Of a DNA stretch of 64,000 bases, positions 25,673 through 34,925 are shown piece by piece. Where the stretch lies: the NCBI GenBank assembly GCA_965228785.1, contig CBDDIF010000002.1:2232001-2296000 (forward strand). Direction: 5' to 3'. The stretch is from Hoeflea_A sp965228785 (GTDB lineage Bacteria; Pseudomonadota; Alphaproteobacteria; Rhizobiales; Rhizobiaceae). A program made the translations under genes and the position numbers. Within the stretch, counting starts at the first letter, position 1; the number at the start of each line of letters is the position of its first letter. Below the pieces are notes generated by a model. It saw nothing but the letters and a program-made list of their open reading frames with translations, made no database searches and was not told where the DNA came from.

Positions 25673-28242
25673 CGGCGGGCAAGCCCCCTGGCGCCGCCTG
25701 ATATCAGGCTGTTGATGTCTATCAGCGCGCGCGGAACGGCCAACCCGCCCGGACATGCCATGTAGTTCGGGTGCCAGACCGGGCTGAATTTCTCCTTGAA
25801 GGCTCGCAGCCCTTCGAAGTGATAGAAATCCTCGCCGCGCTGATAGATCATGGTTCCGATGCGGTTCCAGGAGGTGGCAAGTGGATGGTCGGAAAGACCG
25901 GCCAACGGAGCAGCGCCGAGATCGAACCAGCGATAGCCGCCGGATTGCGCGTGGAGCAGCAGTTCGGCGAACAGAAAATCCATCAGCACGTTCGAAACTT
26001 TCGGCCGGTAGCGCATCAGATCGATCGACATCTGCTCCTGGCCGGCGCCGGTCAGAATATTGGCGAAGGCGACAATTTCGCCGTCCTTTCGCACCACGCT
26101 GAAATCGAAATTGCTGAGATAGTCATCGTTGAAATTGCCGAGAGCGAAGTGTTTCTCCGCACCCGCCTTGATCGCCATCCAGGCGTCGGACACAGCACGC
26201 AACTCCGGCAGGAGTGCCGGCACCTCCGCTTTGGGCACGATGGCGAATTCCAGCCCGTCCTTGCCGGCACGCCGCCTGGCATAGCGAAAATCTTTCTGCT
26301 TCGGCTGATCGAGAGAGAAGGTCTCGAGATCGACCCACGCCACCTCACCGATCTTGAGGACCGATAGTCCCATGTCGAGGTAGAGCGGCAGATAATCCTG
26401 GCCGATGGAATAGAAGACGGTTCTATAGCCCCCCTGATCGGCCAATTCTCGCAGCCGCCAGGCCAGGGCCTCGCCCTGATGCGGATCTCCGACCGGGTCG
26501 CCTTTGGCAACGTAACTGCCACCGGCCACGCCATACATCAGAAAGGCGCTCTGGTCTTCGGCGACGAGAAAATGCTTGTCGCCCAACAACGCGATGGTGG
26601 CGTCCACATTGGTTGCTTCCGACACCAGCTTGCGTACGCTGTCCGGTACCGGTCCGACCGGCGTCAGGTGCTGGGCGCGGCGGTTGAGGATCATGTAAAG
26701 GCCCAGCGCAAACACGGCAGCAACGATGGCGACACTGGCGCGCAGGAACCGGGGTGCATCGCCCTTCCAGGAAAACTGCCACCAGAGTTGATTGGAATAT
26801 TCCACGTGGCGGTAAGCAAAGAAGCCCAGCCAGACGGCGGCTGCCACAGTGATGGCGATGACCGCCAACCAGGCAGGCGTGACGGACCAGATCGGTTGTC
26901 CGGATTTGCGGTAAAAGGCCGGCCGGAAGGGTACGAGGATCGCGGCAATGGCGCCGAGCACGATCGCCTGTTCGTAGGCGAGATCCTTGGCGAGCGAGAA
27001 TATTGCCCCGGCCGCCAGTAACAAGACCGCCAGATTGAAGCCACTCTCGCGTCGCCGCAACAACGCATGGGCGACGATGAGCAGCGCCACGCCGATCAAG
27101 CTGGCGATCAGATGGGAGGATTCGACAAAGGGCAGCGCCAAGACCGATTCTACCCATTGTTGCTTCAAGGCGCTGGCTGGAAGCGAGCCCGAAAGCAGCA
27201 ATATCAGTCCACCTACGAAGGTCAGGCCGGCCGCCAATGGCGGAACCAGCGGCTCCGAGGCCTTACCTATCTCGCGGATCGACCGGCGGATTTCCCGATG
27301 ACCGCGCACCAGTTCGAGGCCAAGCAAGATAAGGGCAACGGGAATCAACGGGATCAGGTAGTAGATCACCCGGTAGAGAACCAGCGCGCCGAGCACATCG
27401 GGACGACCGATCACGCCCAGGCCGGCCAGCAAGGCGGCCTCGAAGACGCCGATACCGCCCGGCGAATGGCTGAGCGCGCCGAGGATGATGGATGAGACGT
27501 AGATCACGAAAAAGCCGCTCAGCGAACCGGCGACGTCGGGCGGCAGCAGCACGTAGAGCGTGAAGGCGGAAGCCACCATGTCGACCATGCCGAGCAGGGT
27601 CTGTAGCACGCTGGTGCCAATGCCCGGAATGCGCACCGTCATGCCCCGCACCGTCACCGAGCGGCTACCGCGGGCACCCCAGGCGAAGTATCCGGCAATT
27701 CCCAGCAGGATGACGATCCCGGCACCGCGCGCGGCTTCCTCCGGCAACCATTGCAGCGCGGAGAGGCCGCCGGGATAGAACGCCAGCGCTAGGCCGATCA
27801 TTGTGAACATACCAAGCCACAGCGACATCCAGGAAAGGAATACGATTTGCCCGATCAGCGAGAAATCCAGGCCCTTCTGGCTGTAGATTCGATAGCGCAA
27901 CGCACCGCCAGTGAGCACGTGGAAGCCGGCGACGTCTGAAACGGCGAAACCGGCAACCCCGGTCCAGGCCGCCGTGGCGTCGGAAATGCGCCCCGGGGCT
28001 GCGGTGCGAACGGCAAGGATCTCATACCCGGCAATCGCGGCGAAACTGACAATGGTCGCCAACAATGCGTAGAAAATGTGGGTTACCGGGGTGGCGCGGA
28101 TATCGGCGACAACCTCGGCCAGGGTGATGTCTTCGGTAAAGCGATGCAGCAGAAAGAAGGCCGAGACCGTGACCGCAATCGCCAGCCCGGCCACCAGGAC
28201 GGTTCGTAAATGCAGCCGATGTTCCGTAACCGCCGTTGCCAA
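25669..28242 (-). CDS. mprF: Lysylphosphatidylglycerol synthase/flippase (MprF/LpiA)
   Basis: The 857-aa protein has a long N-terminal membrane part (about 14 helices, residues 1-510) of the UPF0104 flippase type, with the SHSPGGIGVFEAALLAGLG segment near residue 275. A cytoplasmic GNAT-like DUF2156 synthase domain occupies about residues 530-850 (FLVAEDQSAFLMYG, SIGQDYLPLYLDMGLSVLKIGEVA, FNDDYLSNFDFSV). It transfers lysine from Lys-tRNA to phosphatidylglycerol and flips the product, lowering the surface negative charge and giving tolerance to cationic peptides and acid. It is followed by the overlapping VirJ/AcvB-like hydrolase, the arrangement known as lpiA-acvB in rhizobia. Confidence 0.92.
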   Translation of the reverse strand: MATAVTEHRLHLRTVLVAGLAIAVTVSAFFLLHRFTEDITLAEVVADIRATPVTHIFYALLATIVSFAAIAGYEILAVRTAAPGRISDATAAWTGVAGFAVSDVAGFHVLTGGALRYRIYSQKGLDFSLIGQIVFLSWMSLWLGMFTMIGLALAFYPGGLSALQWLPEEAARGAGIVILLGIAGYFAWGARGSRSVTVRGMTVRIPGIGTSVLQTLLGMVDMVASAFTLYVLLPPDVAGSLSGFFVIYVSSIILGALSHSPGGIGVFEAALLAGLGVIGRPDVLGALVLYRVIYYLIPLIPVALILLGLELVRGHREIRRSIREIGKASEPLVPPLAAGLTFVGGLILLLSGSLPASALKQQWVESVLALPFVESSHLIASLIGVALLIVAHALLRRRESGFNLAVLLLAAGAIFSLAKDLAYEQAIVLGAIAAILVPFRPAFYRKSGQPIWSVTPAWLAVIAITVAAAVWLGFFAYRHVEYSNQLWWQFSWKGDAPRFLRASVAIVAAVFALGLYMILNRRAQHLTPVGPVPDSVRKLVSEATNVDATIALLGDKHFLVAEDQSAFLMYGVAGGSYVAKGDPVGDPHQGEALAWRLRELADQGGYRTVFYSIGQDYLPLYLDMGLSVLKIGEVAWVDLETFSLDQPKQKDFRYARRRAGKDGLEFAIVPKAEVPALLPELRAVSDAWMAIKAGAEKHFALGNFNDDYLSNFDFSVVRKDGEIVAFANILTGAGQEQMSIDLMRYRPKVSNVLMDFLFAELLLHAQSGGYRWFDLGAAPLAGLSDHPLATSWNRIGTMIYQRGEDFYHFEGLRAFKEKFSPVWHPNYMACPGGLAVPRALIDINSLISGGARGLARR

Positions 28243-28356
28243 TCCGCCTGCCCCGCCCGTTGCCGAATCGAGAAATTATCGCATTGGGGATTTGTAGGCC
28301 AAGACAGGCGACGAGGGAACCGCAGGGTCTGCACCTGTTCGTAAGGCCGCTCCAAA

Positions 28357-29847
28357 CTACTGCAGTGCGGCCTCGTCAAGAGACGTCCAGATGTCTCCCT
28401 CGACGACTGAGGACACACTCAGGTCGGTCATATCGATGACGTTGTCGCCCATCGTCACGAAGCTGCTTTTGTCGGTCACGGTCAAACGCACCTGCATTTT
28501 GTCGGCAGCATCGATCCGGGGCGAGGCCAGGACGAGCGCCAATACGAGCAGACCCCGGTCGACATCATCGCCGGTGTCGAAAAGAACCACTTCGTCGGCA
28601 ACGGCCACTCTATCGCGGCAGCCGAAGATGCTCTCCCGCCCGGATATCTGTTTGGCAAACTGCAAAGCAGCATCCAGGTCGCCGACCGATTCTGCCAGCT
28701 TCCTCAAGCTGGGCCCGCGAAGCGAATTGGCCAGATAGGCTGCAGGAGAATCTACAAAGACGTCCCGATAACAGTAGAAAGCCTGACCGAACACCGTTGC
28801 ATCACGATCCCGAGCCAGCTCGGCCACCCTTTCGCGCGCCTGTTTCGCGCTGGTGAGGCCATCCAGACTCTCCAGCTGTTGGCGCGTCGCGCGGCTTTGC
28901 ACGAAGCGAACTTGCTCCCGGTGAAAGGTCTGAAACGGCGGCAACTCAAAGCCAAAAAACCGGGTGCAATCCGCTTCAAATCGGTTCAATTCCCTTTCCG
29001 GTATGGAGCTTAAACCGCTTCCAAGCACATGCGTCCCGAACAGGGACAGGAACCTGTCAGCATAGGGTACACGCCGGTCGAATTCTTCCAGGCGGCCGGC
29101 TGAGTCCATCTCTTTGGTGAGTGTTTGCCAACGAGGCTGATCAAAGTACTCCGGTTTGCCGTTGCACCAGAAAAGCTGACCTTGCTTGTGAAGCAGAGTG
29201 GTGTAGTGCCCCGGTGACCCGACAATAAATGCGTCCGTTGGCGAGATCCGGTGAAGTATGCAGGCCAGTGACGTGGTCAGCGTCGCCTCATCGGCGCACA
29301 CCGTCACTCCAAGCGGTCGGTGCTTCTTGTTCTTCAAGAGACGCGACATCGCATGAAGCCCGTCGATCGTCGCGTAGGCATAGACCGGCAGTCGGTCGTT
29401 CTCCAGCAGGGGGAAAATGTCCAGGGCCGGTGTGAGCAATCCATCCTGGCGGCGGCGTGTCACGTGACGCCAGAGCTGGGCCTTGATTTTGTCGACCGCC
29501 GCAGCGCCCAGCCGATCGCGTTCGTCCTGCAGATCCAGAGTGCCTACGCGCTCCGCCGTTCCCATCGGAAAGTCATGGGTGAAGTGGTGATCGATGAACG
29601 TCAGCATCTCCTGCGTGATCCGTGAATCCGGGCCGACGCCTTCATCCGGATACCGTTCCAGTATCCGGTCGCAGATCTTCCACAACGTATCGCTCATCAG
29701 ATTTGCGAGTATGAGCACGATCAACAGATCCGGATCGATGGCTGCATCCATCAATCCAGGGTGAACCGCTCTCGACAAACGCTCGATCCGTTCGGAGGGC
29801 TTTGTCATCCTCAAGTCTAGCCGATGTCCCGATCCCGCTGTCGCCAA
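28357..29847 (-). CDS. Unknown 496-aa protein
   Basis: I do not recognise a family. The product is soluble, rich in charged residues, and shows no signal peptide or membrane segment. The middle part (about residues 180-250) has GVTVCADEATLTTSLACIL, then SPGHYTTLLHKQGQLFWCNGKPEYFD. A Cys-helix, a GH-x-TTLL and a later Asn/Glu are spaced like the Cys-His-Asn/Asp set of transglutaminase-like or papain-like folds, but this is only a pattern guess. The N-terminus is helical (AVHPGLMDAAIDPDLLIVLILAN). It lies upstream of mprF on the same strand, about 115 bases away. The start could be TTG 29847 or the ATG at 29808 (MTKPSERIERLSR). Confidence 0.6.
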   Translation of the reverse strand: MATAGSGHRLDLRMTKPSERIERLSRAVHPGLMDAAIDPDLLIVLILANLMSDTLWKICDRILERYPDEGVGPDSRITQEMLTFIDHHFTHDFPMGTAERVGTLDLQDERDRLGAAAVDKIKAQLWRHVTRRRQDGLLTPALDIFPLLENDRLPVYAYATIDGLHAMSRLLKNKKHRPLGVTVCADEATLTTSLACILHRISPTDAFIVGSPGHYTTLLHKQGQLFWCNGKPEYFDQPRWQTLTKEMDSAGRLEEFDRRVPYADRFLSLFGTHVLGSGLSSIPERELNRFEADCTRFFGFELPPFQTFHREQVRFVQSRATRQQLESLDGLTSAKQARERVAELARDRDATVFGQAFYCYRDVFVDSPAAYLANSLRGPSLRKLAESVGDLDAALQFAKQISGRESIFGCRDRVAVADEVVLFDTGDDVDRGLLVLALVLASPRIDAADKMQVRLTVTDKSSFVTMGDNVIDMTDLSVSSVVEGDIWTSLDEAALQ

Positions 29848-29948
29848 TCATCCCGTCGAGAGATCGGCGCCCCCAAGGATTAGTAAATCAAGATCAGCGG
29901 GGAGGAAACCGGGAGGGACAAGGGCTCCCTATTGATCGCCGGTCGAAA

Positions 29949-31325
29949 TCAATTCGCCCAGGGCGCAGTCTCGTTCGTTAGTTCGGGACCCCCTTCCCGA
30001 ACTCCTGAATGGGCAGGTAATTCGTAACGCTGGAAGTGGGCGTTGAGTTCGAAGGTCAGCCGTTCCACCAAATCTGCGAATTCCGGCTCATTCGACAGAT
30101 TTACCGTCTCGCGGGGATCTTCCTTCAGATCAAACAGAAGTGTCTGGCTGGGGTGGTGGTGTCTAAGTAATTTGTATCTTTGGGTGCGGATCATGCGCGC
30201 AGATCCATACTCACAAATCTGAACGGTCCTCCACGCCTCAGCCAAGGGTTCATTCGTCAGCATCGGCAGAAAACTGCGCCCGGCATAACCTTTGGCAGGT
30301 TCCTGGTCTGGCGCAACCCCGGCAAATTCAGCCAATGTCCGGAACAGATCCAGATGATCAACGAACTCCACGCGGCGCTGACTGGAAAGGAGCAGCTCAG
30401 GGTGATGAAAAATCATCGGAATCCGGATGCTTTCCTCAACCATGTTCAGCGGCATGGTGCCATTGCCCTTCCCCCAGATGCCATGATGGCCGCAACACAA
30501 CCCATGATCGGATGTATAGACGATCAGGGTGTCGTCCCGCAGCGCCAGTGCTTCCAACTCGTCGACCAACCTGCCAACCGCCTCGTCGAGACTGGAAACC
30601 GCAGCATAATATTGTGCCAGTGCCTCGCGCCAATCAGTCCTGGAGATCAGGTCGCGCGACTCCAGGTTTTGATAACCGAAAGGGTAGGCGGGATCAGGCG
30701 GGATGTCGCTGAAAGAACAATCGCGATAGTGCTCCACCAGTCGCGGTGGATGGTCGGCCCAGGGGCTGTGCGTTGCCGTGTGCCCGACGAAAAGGAAAAA
30801 CGGTCTGGTTTTGTTGAAGCCGCGAAGAAACTCGATGGCGGCGTCGGTGATGACATGTGACTTGTATCCGGAACGTTCCACGATCGTCCCGTCCTGGCTG
30901 TACCTATATGGGCCCTTGGCTTCGACCGGGTAGTCGCCACTCAGTGCGAACCAATGATCGAAGCCAGGATGCGGTTCGATGTCGTTTCCCAAGTGCCATT
31001 TGCCCGACAATGCAACCTGGTACCCGGCCTGCTGCAGGAGCTGCGGCAACGTCACTTCCGCGTCGAGCCAGCGCCGTTTGTCGAATCCCTCACCACTGGC
31101 GATATAGTCATGAAGGCCGTGCTGGGAAGCCATCCTGCCGGTCAGAAAACAAGCCCTGGCCGGTGAACACACCGGCGTCGGCGTGAAGGCATTCTCCATA
31201 ACCACCCCGGACCGGGCGAGATGGTCGAGCGTCGGCGTCCGCAATTCCCTGTTACCGTAGGCAGGCAGCGCCCACTGGCCGTGGTCGTCATTGAAAATGA
31301 CGACGATGTTGTTTGGGGCTGACAT
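29949..31325 (-). CDS. Sulfatase (alkaline phosphatase superfamily), type I
   Basis: From ATG 31325 the product has 458 aa and no signal peptide. It starts with the N-terminal metal loop NIVVIFNDDHGQW (D13, D14) and carries the formylglycine signature C53-S-P-A-R (PVCSPARACFLTGR). TSDHGLCCGHHGIWGKG (about residue 280) supplies the second pair of metal ligands. The enzyme would hydrolyse a sulfate ester, provided a sulfatase-modifying enzyme converts Cys53. The ATG lies 14 bases after the stop of the ABC permease, so it is the last gene of the transporter operon. A cytoplasmic sulfatase beside an importer suggests that the intact sulfate ester is imported and cleaved inside the cell. Confidence 0.88.
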   Translation of the reverse strand: MSAPNNIVVIFNDDHGQWALPAYGNRELRTPTLDHLARSGVVMENAFTPTPVCSPARACFLTGRMASQHGLHDYIASGEGFDKRRWLDAEVTLPQLLQQAGYQVALSGKWHLGNDIEPHPGFDHWFALSGDYPVEAKGPYRYSQDGTIVERSGYKSHVITDAAIEFLRGFNKTRPFFLFVGHTATHSPWADHPPRLVEHYRDCSFSDIPPDPAYPFGYQNLESRDLISRTDWREALAQYYAAVSSLDEAVGRLVDELEALALRDDTLIVYTSDHGLCCGHHGIWGKGNGTMPLNMVEESIRIPMIFHHPELLLSSQRRVEFVDHLDLFRTLAEFAGVAPDQEPAKGYAGRSFLPMLTNEPLAEAWRTVQICEYGSARMIRTQRYKLLRHHHPSQTLLFDLKEDPRETVNLSNEPEFADLVERLTFELNAHFQRYELPAHSGVREGGPELTNETAPWAN

Positions 31326-31338
31326 TGTCCGGGCTGAC

Positions 31339-32154
31339 CTAGTAATTCGCGGCGGTACGCACGAACCGGCCGATAACATGTTTGCCGAACATTTTCCAAG
31401 CGTAGTCGGTCAGCAGCCCGAGAAATCCGAGAAGGAAGATGCCGACGAACATCCAGTCGATCTTGAAATAGAGCTTCGACGTCCAGATCAGATAACCCAG
31501 CCCGGATTCGGCGGCGAGCATCTCAACCGCCACTATGACCAGGAACGACGAGGCCAGCGCCAGGCGCATACCGACGTAAATCGAAGGCATGGCCGCCGGA
31601 ATCGTCACGCGCCAGAATATCTGCCACAGCGACGCGCCGAAGGTACGGGCGGCCAGCCGTTTGTTCTGGTGGATTGTGACGACACCGGTTGCCGTGTTGA
31701 CCATCACGATGAACGCCGTCGCATACATGACGAGCAGGATCTTCGACAGCTCGCCGACACCGAACCAGACGATAAAGAGTGTTACCAGCGCGATCGCCGG
31801 AATGAATCGCAGGAAGTGAATGTACGGATCGATGATACGCTTGGCGTTGAGAAAACTGCCAACCAGCAGTCCGACCGGGATCGCCACCAGGCTGCCGAGG
31901 ACCCAACCACCCAGAATGCGGACCAGGCTGGCTGAGATATGCGACAACAGCAAATCCTGCTGATAGAGCTCCACCGCACCGAGGAAAATCGCCGACACGG
32001 GCGGCAGAAAAAACGGATCGATGAAAAGGCGCGCGCCGAATTCCCAGATCAACAGTCCGATGAGCACCGAAAGCGGAGATATCAGATTTGCCGCCAACAC
32101 GAATTTTGTTGCGGCACCCGACTTGGCGGGCGATTGGCGGTCAATCACTGCCAT
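31339..32154 (-). CDS. ABC transporter permease, TauC/SsuC type
   Basis: The 271-aa membrane protein has about six helices. It has the BPD-transporter EAA loop (RTFGASLWQIFWRVTIPAAMPSI, about residues 180-200) and the SSFLVIVAVEMLAAESGLGYLIW region typical of sulfonate, taurine and nitrate permeases. Its ATG overlaps the ATPase gene by ten bases. It forms the channel of a NitT/TauT-type importer with the ATPase and binding protein upstream. Confidence 0.87.
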   Translation of the reverse strand: MAVIDRQSPAKSGAATKFVLAANLISPLSVLIGLLIWEFGARLFIDPFFLPPVSAIFLGAVELYQQDLLLSHISASLVRILGGWVLGSLVAIPVGLLVGSFLNAKRIIDPYIHFLRFIPAIALVTLFIVWFGVGELSKILLVMYATAFIVMVNTATGVVTIHQNKRLAARTFGASLWQIFWRVTIPAAMPSIYVGMRLALASSFLVIVAVEMLAAESGLGYLIWTSKLYFKIDWMFVGIFLLGFLGLLTDYAWKMFGKHVIGRFVRTAANY

Positions 32155-32918
32155 ACCTTGCTGACCTCTTCCTCAATGTCTGCCGAGATGCGCTCCAGCA
32201 GATCGATGTAGTGTGGATCGCTCTGTTTGCGGGGATACTCCATCGGAACGTCATAACTGTGCTTGATACCCGCCTCCGGGCCCGCCGACATAAGGATGAT
32301 GCGTTGTCCGAGATTGAGCGCCTCGCGTATATCGTGGGTGACATAGATCGCGGTGCCACCCACCTCAGTCCAGATCGATACCATCTGGTTTTGCAGGATC
32401 TGGCGCGTTTGGGCATCCAGGGATGCAAAGGGTTCATCCATCAGCATGATGGACGGGCGCATGGCCAGCATCCGTGCGATCTGCACCCGCTGTTTCATGC
32501 CGCCGGAAAGCGCGTCCGGAAACTTGTCGGCATGGTCCAGCAAATTGACCATTTTCAACGCCGCATCGCGGCGGCGAATGCGCTCCTCGCGCGCCACACC
32601 ATCGATCTGAAGACCGAACTCGACGTTCTCCCGAACCGTCAGCCACTCGTAGAGCGCGCTGTCGAGATCCTGAAACACCATGCCCCGGTCCTTGCCCGGC
32701 CCCGATACCGGCTGTCCGTTGATTTGAAGCCGGCCTTCGCTCGCCTGATCGAATCCCGCAACAAGCCGCAACAATGTCGACTTTCCGCACCCGCTCGGGC
32801 CGAGCAGGATCAGGAACTCACCTTCCGGGATCGTCAGATCGATGTTGCGCAGGATCATCGGCGAAGTCCGTCCGGACGACCCATAGGTAAACCCGACCGA
32901 TTCGAGCGAAATTGTCAT
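32145..32918 (-). CDS. ABC transporter ATPase, TauB/SsuB type
   Basis: The 257-aa protein has Walker A GPSGCGKST (near residue 41), signature LSGGMKQR, Walker B MLMDEPFASLD and the switch TAIYVTHDIREAL. The start at 32918 has GGGGTG a few bases upstream; the longer frame has no such signal. It couples ATP hydrolysis to import through the TauC/SsuC-like permease that follows. The C-terminal extension with PMEYPRKQSDPHYIDLLERI is typical of taurine/nitrate-type ATPases. Confidence 0.9.
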   Translation of the reverse strand: MTISLESVGFTYGSSGRTSPMILRNIDLTIPEGEFLILLGPSGCGKSTLLRLVAGFDQASEGRLQINGQPVSGPGKDRGMVFQDLDSALYEWLTVRENVEFGLQIDGVAREERIRRRDAALKMVNLLDHADKFPDALSGGMKQRVQIARMLAMRPSIMLMDEPFASLDAQTRQILQNQMVSIWTEVGGTAIYVTHDIREALNLGQRIILMSAGPEAGIKHSYDVPMEYPRKQSDPHYIDLLERISADIEEEVSKVWQ

Positions 32919-33005
32919 TGTGTCACCCCACCAGCACCAGAGTGTCTTCGGCTTCACATCAGGCCGCACCGGCAGAAGATCGAACCGGTGCGGTGCTGAA
33001 GCCGT

Positions 33006-33998
33006 TCAGTTAAGAGAGTCCACGGTGGAAGCGTTCGGGGCTGCCTCCTTCAAGACACCCAGGTCGAATTGCGCCGCATAGTCATAGGGCGGATCGATCA
33101 CCCCCTGTGCCACCAGGAAGTCGTATTTGTCCTTGAGAGAATCCATCGCCGACTTTTCAAAGCTCAGCGCGTAGTTCTGGCCCATGATCACCGGCTTGAC
33201 CTTGGTCGGATCCCCGGCAATCCCCTTGGCTACGATCTGGGCGGCCTCGCCAACATCGGCCTTGACCACCGCGCCGGCCTTGTCGAGTGCCCGCAGGGTC
33301 GCCACAACGCCGTCGCGATTGTTGGCAAGATAGTCCTTGGATACCACCAGCAGGGCGGTCGTTTTCTGGTTGACGATGCTGTCATCGGCTTCGAACCGGT
33401 AGCGGTCGTCGCCACTGATCTGTTCGACGCCCTGGCCCCAGATCCAGGCGGCGTCGACCCGGCCGGCTTTCATGGCGCCGATGATTTCGAAAAGGCTGCC
33501 CAGACCGACGAGCTCCACGTCATTATCCGGGTCGAGGCCGTTGTCGCTCAGATGGGTGCGGGTCACGAACTCCTGTGCCGTGCCGGTGGCGACCGCGATC
33601 TTCTTGCCCTTGAGGTCCTTGGGCTGCTTGTAATCCTGCGTCACATAGAGCTTGTGCCAACCCGGATTCGGCGTGCCGATCAGCGCCGGCACCGCCAGCT
33701 TGTCGGAGCTCAGACGTGTCAGAAGCGGCATGTCGATAATGACGCCGAAATCGGCTTGTCCGGCCAGCACCGCATCGACGGTGTCGACACCGTAGGAAAA
33801 GGTCAGCATGGTCGGATCGATGTTCTCATCCGCCAGATAGCCTTTCGCCTCGGCCACTCGAATGAGGGTCCCGAGCACAAAACCGTCAACGGCATACCGC
33901 ACCTTCATATCCGCCGCGATGGCCGATGTCGCTGCCCCGAAGGCGATGCCCGCGCTGAGGGTCAGACCCATCAGGCTGCGAAAAGAAAAACGTGACAT
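33006..33998 (-). CDS. ABC transporter solute-binding protein, NitT/TauT type
   Basis: The 330-aa product begins with a signal peptide (MSRFSFRSLMGLTLSAG, cleavage near AIAA at residue 28). It then has the NMT1/TauA-like layout, with FSYGVDTVDAVLAGQADFGV near residue 65 and the GKKIAVATGTAQEF segment in the middle. Such proteins bind sulfonates, nitrate, aromatic sulfates or thiamine precursors in the periplasm. It is the first gene of the operon that ends in a sulfatase and is followed 87 bases later by the ATPase gene. The neighbouring sulfatases make a sulfate ester or sulfonate the most likely ligand, but the sequence does not prove this. Confidence 0.83.
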   Translation of the reverse strand: MSRFSFRSLMGLTLSAGIAFGAATSAIAADMKVRYAVDGFVLGTLIRVAEAKGYLADENIDPTMLTFSYGVDTVDAVLAGQADFGVIIDMPLLTRLSSDKLAVPALIGTPNPGWHKLYVTQDYKQPKDLKGKKIAVATGTAQEFVTRTHLSDNGLDPDNDVELVGLGSLFEIIGAMKAGRVDAAWIWGQGVEQISGDDRYRFEADDSIVNQKTTALLVVSKDYLANNRDGVVATLRALDKAGAVVKADVGEAAQIVAKGIAGDPTKVKPVIMGQNYALSFEKSAMDSLKDKYDFLVAQGVIDPPYDYAAQFDLGVLKEAAPNASTVDSLN

Positions 33999-34029
33999 TT
34001 CACTCTCCTATCCCGTGTTAATCTCGGAG

Positions 34030-34797
34030 TTACGACGAATTTCGTCCCGCTGACCGCGGTGACAAATCCGCTCTGTTGTTGAGGCGTCGTTCCGCCTCTC
34101 CGGCCGCAATGCGCACCGATTTCAGACATTCGTCCGTCTCGTTCGAATTCATGTTGATCGCAGCAATGGCAGCGACGCCCTTGACGGTGTGGCCGACGCC
34201 CTGATGCACCGGCACGGCGATCCGCGTCACCGCACCCTCGTGACTGATGTGGTACCCGTCCCGTTTGATCTGCTGGAGCCGTGAGACAAACTCCTCGATG
34301 TCGCCGTCGCCAATCTGCTCCTCGAGAAGATACCGGGCCGTATCGGGTTCCTGATAGGCCAGCAGGGTCAGCGCCATACCGTTGTCGTGCAACTCGTAGT
34401 GCTTGAAATACAGCTCGATGAAGTGAAACGAGGACGGCATCTCCGTTTTCGTCGTCAGCACGAATGAATCGTTGGCAAAGCGCGCGAAACAGGCGGAATG
34501 CCCTGTGGCAATCGCCAGGTCCTTGACCACCGGCTCGATAATTTCATGCTCTGACCAGTGACCGCTCAGATGGCGGGCAAGCGTCATGGTCCGGGCTCCG
34601 ACGACGTAGCGTCCCCTCTGCTCGGTCTCGATCCACCCCTCATTCAGGAGCATTTTCAGTAGGCGCGACAGGCTCGCCGCCGAAACACCGATCTCGGTTT
34701 CCAGCTTTGAAAAGGAAAGGCCTTCCGGCGCCCGCGACAGCGCATCGACGATGCTGAGCGCTCTGCGCCCGGCCAGCAATTGATTTTCACCTACCAT
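34030..34797 (-). CDS. IclR-family transcriptional regulator
   Basis: The 255-aa protein has the IclR winged helix: RRALSIVDALSRAPEGLSFSKLETEIGVSAASLSRLLKMLLNEGW at residues 8-52. A C-terminal effector domain follows, with HDNGMALTLLAY and GVGHTVKGVAAIAAINM. IclR proteins usually repress an adjacent operon until a small molecule binds the C-terminal domain. A TTG at 34830 would add 11 residues but would overlap the inverted repeat at 34824-34839, so I prefer ATG 34797. It lies between the ABC/sulfatase operon, transcribed in the same direction, and the divergent sulfatase gene, and probably controls both. Confidence 0.88.
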   Translation of the reverse strand: MVGENQLLAGRRALSIVDALSRAPEGLSFSKLETEIGVSAASLSRLLKMLLNEGWIETEQRGRYVVGARTMTLARHLSGHWSEHEIIEPVVKDLAIATGHSACFARFANDSFVLTTKTEMPSSFHFIELYFKHYELHDNGMALTLLAYQEPDTARYLLEEQIGDGDIEEFVSRLQQIKRDGYHISHEGAVTRIAVPVHQGVGHTVKGVAAIAAINMNSNETDECLKSVRIAAGEAERRLNNRADLSPRSAGRNSS

Positions 34798-34823
34798 ATG
34801 ATTAGTTTCATAACCAATAGTAA

Positions 34824-34839
34824 CTTTCAATAATGGAAG
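34824..34839. promoter_or_regulatory. Candidate IclR operator
   Basis: CTTTCA-ATAA-TGGAAG is an imperfect inverted repeat (5 of 6 arm positions pair, 4-bp spacer) in the short gap between the IclR gene and the divergent sulfatase gene. Position and symmetry fit an autoregulatory IclR site; no consensus for this regulator is known to me. Confidence 0.35.
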
Positions 34840-34925
34840 TAATGACCGGCGACCTCAGGATTGTCAAGCCTGGAGCAGATTTCGCCCACCCCGGCCGGAC
34901 AGAACGACACAGGAAGGAATGCGAC

